Assembly: GCA_026002045.1 (NCBI GenBank)
Contig: BOAV01000009.1
Location: 1-42,333, forward strand
DNA: 42,333 nucleotides
From: Spirochaetia bacterium
Lineage (GTDB): Bacteria > Spirochaetota > Spirochaetia > Treponematales > Breznakiellaceae
Direction: 5' to 3'
In this document: positions 39,565-42,333 of the stretch, in pieces
Layout: every line of letters begins with the position of its first letter
Numbering within the stretch: position 1 is the first letter of the stretch
Made by a program: the position numbers and the translations under genes
The notes under the pieces: generated by a model
Told to the model about the DNA's origin: nothing
Seen by the model: only the letters and a program-made list of their open reading frames with translations
Databases searched by the model: none

Positions 39565-40455
39565 ATGCCAAAAAATAAGCTAATAGCAATTGTAGGCACT
39601 AACGCATCGGGGAAAAGTGCGTTAGGCTTTGAATTGGCAAAACATTTTAATGCTGAGATAGTTTCCGCAGACTCACGTCAGGTATATAAATATCTTGATT
39701 TGGGCACAGGTAAAGTAACACAGGATGAAATGCGCGAAGTACGGCACCATCTAATCAATATTTTGGAACTAAATGAGCCTTTTTCGCTGGCGCAATATCA
39801 GACCCTGGCCTATCAGGCAATAGATGAAATTACTGCAAGAGGGGCAATCCCTTTTTTAGTCGGCGGCACAGGATTATACACACGTGCTGTTGTAAATGGC
39901 TATAATTTGGCAGATGTTCCGCCGGATGAAAAATTAAGAGCGGAGCTGGCCGGTAAAACTGACGAAGAGCAAAAACAAATACTCATTTCGATGTGTGATA
40001 TTGATATACCAAAAAATCTTGGCTGCAGAAGTTTATTACGTCGAATTGAAAAACAACGCATGGGTATAACGGCGGAAAATGAAAACATCCCGCGTTATGA
40101 TGTGTTGCAATTAGGGCTGACCTGGGATAAGGAAGAATTGCATAAACGTATTGAAATCCGCCTGGATAAAAGAATACAGCAGGGCATGATTGAGGAGGTT
40201 GAACATGTAATAAAGTTAGGCGCAAGGGCAGAATTTCTTGAGGGGCTTGGACTTGAGTATAGACTTATATATAGATACTTGATGGGACAATACGAAAGCA
40301 GGCAAGCATTCAGAGATGACCTTTTCAAGGAAATCCGTCATTTTGCAAAGCGGCAAATGACATGGTTCAGAAAAGAGAAAAATATAATTTGGCTTGATAG
40401 TAAAGGGGATTACTTTACGGAAGCAAAAAAGCTGATAGGTGATTTTTTATTGTGA
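39565..40455 (+). CDS. miaA: tRNA dimethylallyltransferase
   Basis: 296 residues, normal for MiaA, which adds a dimethylallyl group to A37 of tRNAs that read UNN codons. The P-loop is GTNASGKS (about 10-17). The substrate-site segments SADSRQVYKYLDLGTGK and FLVGGTGLYTRAV and the tRNA-binding QMTWFRKEK near the C-terminus are present. AAAGGA lies four bases before the ATG at 39565; a longer frame has no support. The gene is visibly richer in A+T than its neighbours and stands alone between two decayed segments, hinting at a different history. Its 3' end overlaps the integrase relic by nine bases. Confidence 0.93.
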   Translation: MPKNKLIAIVGTNASGKSALGFELAKHFNAEIVSADSRQVYKYLDLGTGKVTQDEMREVRHHLINILELNEPFSLAQYQTLAYQAIDEITARGAIPFLVGGTGLYTRAVVNGYNLADVPPDEKLRAELAGKTDEEQKQILISMCDIDIPKNLGCRSLLRRIEKQRMGITAENENIPRYDVLQLGLTWDKEELHKRIEIRLDKRIQQGMIEEVEHVIKLGARAEFLEGLGLEYRLIYRYLMGQYESRQAFRDDLFKEIRHFAKRQMTWFRKEKNIIWLDSKGDYFTEAKKLIGDFLL

Positions 40456-41001
40456 TACTTTTACTTTCGGCAGTAACGGGGCTTTCCGGTCCTCTCCGTT
40501 TTTGGGGGATTTTAACCCATCGGCCCGGCCCCAGGAATGACCGATATTCAAGTTCTTTCCGTCTGCGGTTATATCGCTTTTCCGCAGGGCCCAGGACTTC
40601 CCCGGCCAGTAACCCGAGGAAAAGATCCTTTGAAGTGCACGGGCCTTTTTCGGGGCTTGGTAAGGCTCATGGAAAATTCTTTTAAATCCTGCCGGGTAAT
40701 ATCCTGTAGAGGTTTGTTTTTAAAATAGTGCGCAAAGTGATTTTGTACGTTCACTGTTTTTTGATATGCGCTGCCCGTGTGCCAGTTTCTCCAGCACCCT
40801 GACGATTTCCAGCGCCGAGTCCGCATCAAGGGCGCTGGCCTTGGCTATAAGCCCCAGAATACCCTGTAAGGCGGCCTCTGTCTCAATATGGCGCGGTTTA
40901 TTGCCCCGCTTGCGGTTAGGGGGGTAACCCATCCCGCAACCATCCTGACACAGTGAAAACCGGCGCATCCTCTCCCCTTTCCCATGCCGTGTGAGTTGCA
41001 T
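40447..41001 (-). pseudogene. Tyrosine recombinase (phage-type integrase), frameshifted and internally deleted
   Basis: Three pieces in different frames line up with one integrase. An N-terminal part (to about 40780) ends near SALEIVRVLEKLAHGQ. A core-binding segment, HFAHYFKNKPLQDITRQDLK, follows at about 40665-40750. A catalytic-domain piece, ALRKSDITADGKNLNIGHSW then RADGLKSPKNGEDRK, ends at the stop at 40447. Most of the catalytic domain, including the C-terminal HxxR and Tyr, is missing. The relic sits just beyond the 3' end of tRNA-Arg(CCG), the usual attachment site for such elements. Confidence 0.7.
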
Positions 41002-41094
41002 GGTGAATTAAATTGGGTTGAAGCGCCGGATTTCCGGTAGTTTCAAGTGTTTTCGGTGGTCATAATTCCTTGTATTATAAGCAATTACGACCTA

Positions 41095-41168
41095 TGCGAG
41101 ATACACGATTCGAACGTGCCACCTACAGCTCCGGAGGCTGTCGCTCTATCCAAATGAGCTAATCTCGC
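41095..41168 (-). tRNA. tRNA-Arg (anticodon CCG)
   Basis: A full cloverleaf can be folded. The acceptor stem GCGAGAT pairs with ATCTCGC, the D stem is GCTC/GAGC, the anticodon stem ACAGC/GCTGT encloses loop CTCCGGA, and the T stem GCACG/CGTGT encloses TTCGAAT. The anticodon CCG reads the Arg codon CGG. The discriminator base is A and CCA is not encoded. The 74-base gene looks intact, and a promoter lies directly upstream. Confidence 0.95.
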
Positions 41169-41177
41169 TTTTAGTTA

Positions 41178-41206
41178 ATATTAATTGTATTGCAGTTTAT
41201 TGTCAA
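41178..41206 (-). promoter_or_regulatory. Promoter of tRNA-Arg
   Basis: On the minus strand TTGACA (complement of 41201-41206), 17 bases and TAATAT (complement of 41178-41183) lie about ten bases before the tRNA 5' end. The insertion sequence ends just upstream, so the promoter was spared. Confidence 0.75.
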
Positions 41207-41227
41207 GGACCCGCATAGCCTCACGTT

Positions 41228-42333
41228 AAATCTAACCATGGAGCCGGACGAATCTCATGTAAAAATCTAACCATAGCCAACTACAATCAAACCCTAAAAC
41301 AAGAAGTTTGGGGGCACCGTGGAGTTGACCATGAAACAGAGACAGGCACTTGTGGACGTTACCGGATCGCGGTATCGCAAGGCAAAGAAGGCGGGGAAAA
41401 GCGTAATTCTGGGCGAGTTCTGTCAAAGTACCGGCTACAACCGGAAGTACGCGATCACCGTTTTACGGAACGCAGGAAAGACCCAATTGCGGCGGATAGA
41501 CGGCAAGACGGTCAGGGTCAAAATCACCGCCAGGATGCGCCACAAGCGGGTGTACCAGCGTTATTACGGCGAAGACGTGGAAACGGCCATTCTAACTATC
41601 TGGCGCTTTTTTGGGCACGTTTGCGGCAAACGCCTGATACCGATGATTCGTGAAAACCTTGAAATGCTGTTCGCAGACAAGGGCTTGAAACTGCCCCCGA
41701 AAGCGAAGGCCAAGACAGCCGAAATAAGCCGCTCAACGGTCGAGCGTATGCTCAGGGATGAAAGAAAGCGGAGGAAAGCTAAGGGAACCTGCGCTACCAA
41801 ACCCGGAACTCTCCTGAAACAACAAATTCCGGTACGCACATTCTGGCATTGGGACGACAAAAAGCCTGGTTTCACCGAGGTTGACACCGTTTCTCACGAC
41901 GGCGGCTATGCCGAGGGTGAATTTGCCTACACCTTGAGCCTCACCGACGTGGCCCTGTGCTGGTCAGAGTTCCGTGCTCTTAAAAACAAGGCCCGCAAGT
42001 GGACACTGGAACAATTTGAGGACATCCGTGCCTCCTTCCCCGTGCCCCTTAAAGGCATCGACAGCGACAACGGCTCGGAATTCATCAACTGGCATCTGAA
42101 AGGCTGGTGCGAAACCAATGAGATTAATTTCACCAGAGGCCGCCAGTACCACAAAAACGACAACGCCTTTGTGGAGCAGAAAAACGGCGATATGGTGCGT
42201 AAAACCGTGGGTTACGGGCGTTTTGAAGGGGATAACGCCCTGTCCGCTCTCTCCGCCGTCTATCAGGTGATGAACCCGCTGTACAACTTTTTCTACCCGA
42301 ATCTCAAGTGCGTCAACAAAATTCAGGTTGGAC
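41228..42333 (+). mobile_element. Insertion sequence, left part (runs off the window end)
   Basis: The stretch contains the direct repeat AAATCTAACCAT at 41228-41239 and 41263-41274, then a transposase gene reading rightward to the window edge. The repeated motif probably lies in or next to the terminal repeat. The exact left end and target duplication cannot be fixed without the right end. It lies about 60 bases upstream of the tRNA-Arg gene. Confidence 0.7.
41331..42333 (+). CDS. IS transposase with integrase-type (rve) DDE domain, 3' end cut by window
   Basis: 334 complete codons are open from the ATG at 41331 to the window edge, with GGAG six bases upstream. The N-terminal half is basic and probably binds DNA. 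The catalytic core follows: Asp185 (GFTEVDTVSHDGG), Asp246 (GIDSDNGSEF) and Glu282 (NAFVEQKNGD). The spacing between the last two is 35 residues, the DD35E pattern. Segments such as FTRGRQYHKNDN are typical of this integrase-like transposase group. No frameshift or stop is seen, so the element may be intact. I cannot assign a named IS family with confidence. Confidence 0.88.
   Translation, partial: MKQRQALVDVTGSRYRKAKKAGKSVILGEFCQSTGYNRKYAITVLRNAGKTQLRRIDGKTVRVKITARMRHKRVYQRYYGEDVETAILTIWRFFGHVCGKRLIPMIRENLEMLFADKGLKLPPKAKAKTAEISRSTVERMLRDERKRRKAKGTCATKPGTLLKQQIPVRTFWHWDDKKPGFTEVDTVSHDGGYAEGEFAYTLSLTDVALCWSEFRALKNKARKWTLEQFEDIRASFPVPLKGIDSDNGSEFINWHLKGWCETNEINFTRGRQYHKNDNAFVEQKNGDMVRKTVGYGRFEGDNALSALSAVYQVMNPLYNFFYPNLKCVNKIQVG

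Overview
The window looks like chromosomal DNA of a host-associated, carbohydrate-fermenting spirochaete, probably a termite-gut-type Treponema. This is inferred from family content: Gld-type ABC transporter genes followed by GldG-like and DUF4340-like genes, many CUT1 sugar importers without their own ATPase, a split transketolase, YesM/YesN-type signalling, and intergenic DNA rich in inverted repeats. No 16S or other decisive marker is present.

Layout. 1-1714: 5' end of a malic enzyme gene, a small secreted barrel-like protein, then about 740 bp of nested inverted repeats. 1715-3971: an operon of an RpiB-family isomerase and a two-subunit transketolase. 4126-10293 (minus): cupin, two GH42-type glycosidases and a GH35/DUF5597-type glycosidase. 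10607-14192 (plus): LplB/LplC-type permeases and a solute-binding lipoprotein. 14245-16476 (minus): a membrane-anchored AraC regulator. Together, 4126-16476 reads as one oligosaccharide uptake and intracellular hydrolysis locus.

16658-29496 (minus) is the most interesting part. It is a tightly packed run: YesM/YesN-like two-component system, an apiosidase-like (DUF5060 + DUF4038) protein, a binding protein, two permeases, an RraA-family aldolase, a PPC/DUF296 protein, a zinc alcohol dehydrogenase, an HMG-CoA lyase and an HMG-CoA reductase. A sugar importer tied to HMG-CoA reductase plus lyase suggests catabolism of a branched, tertiary-alcohol compound (mevalonate- or HMG-like, possibly glycosylated or a branched sugar), ending in acetyl-CoA and acetoacetate. 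I do not recognise this combination as a described pathway.

29547-30504 is a repeat island carrying a RelB/YoeB toxin-antitoxin pair. 30566-35203 (plus) is a Gld-like ABC operon with a possibly leaderless first mRNA. 35264-38381 (minus) is a third CUT1 importer. 38525-39439 holds decayed genes (HTH remnant, ParA pseudogene). miaA (39565-40455) follows. Then come a frameshifted tyrosine-recombinase relic next to tRNA-Arg(CCG), and a DD35E insertion sequence that runs off the window end.

A three-hairpin intergenic element occurs three times (382-486, 3984-4071, 10321-10438). It keeps fixed loops and outer stems while the inner stem sequence changes with full compensation.
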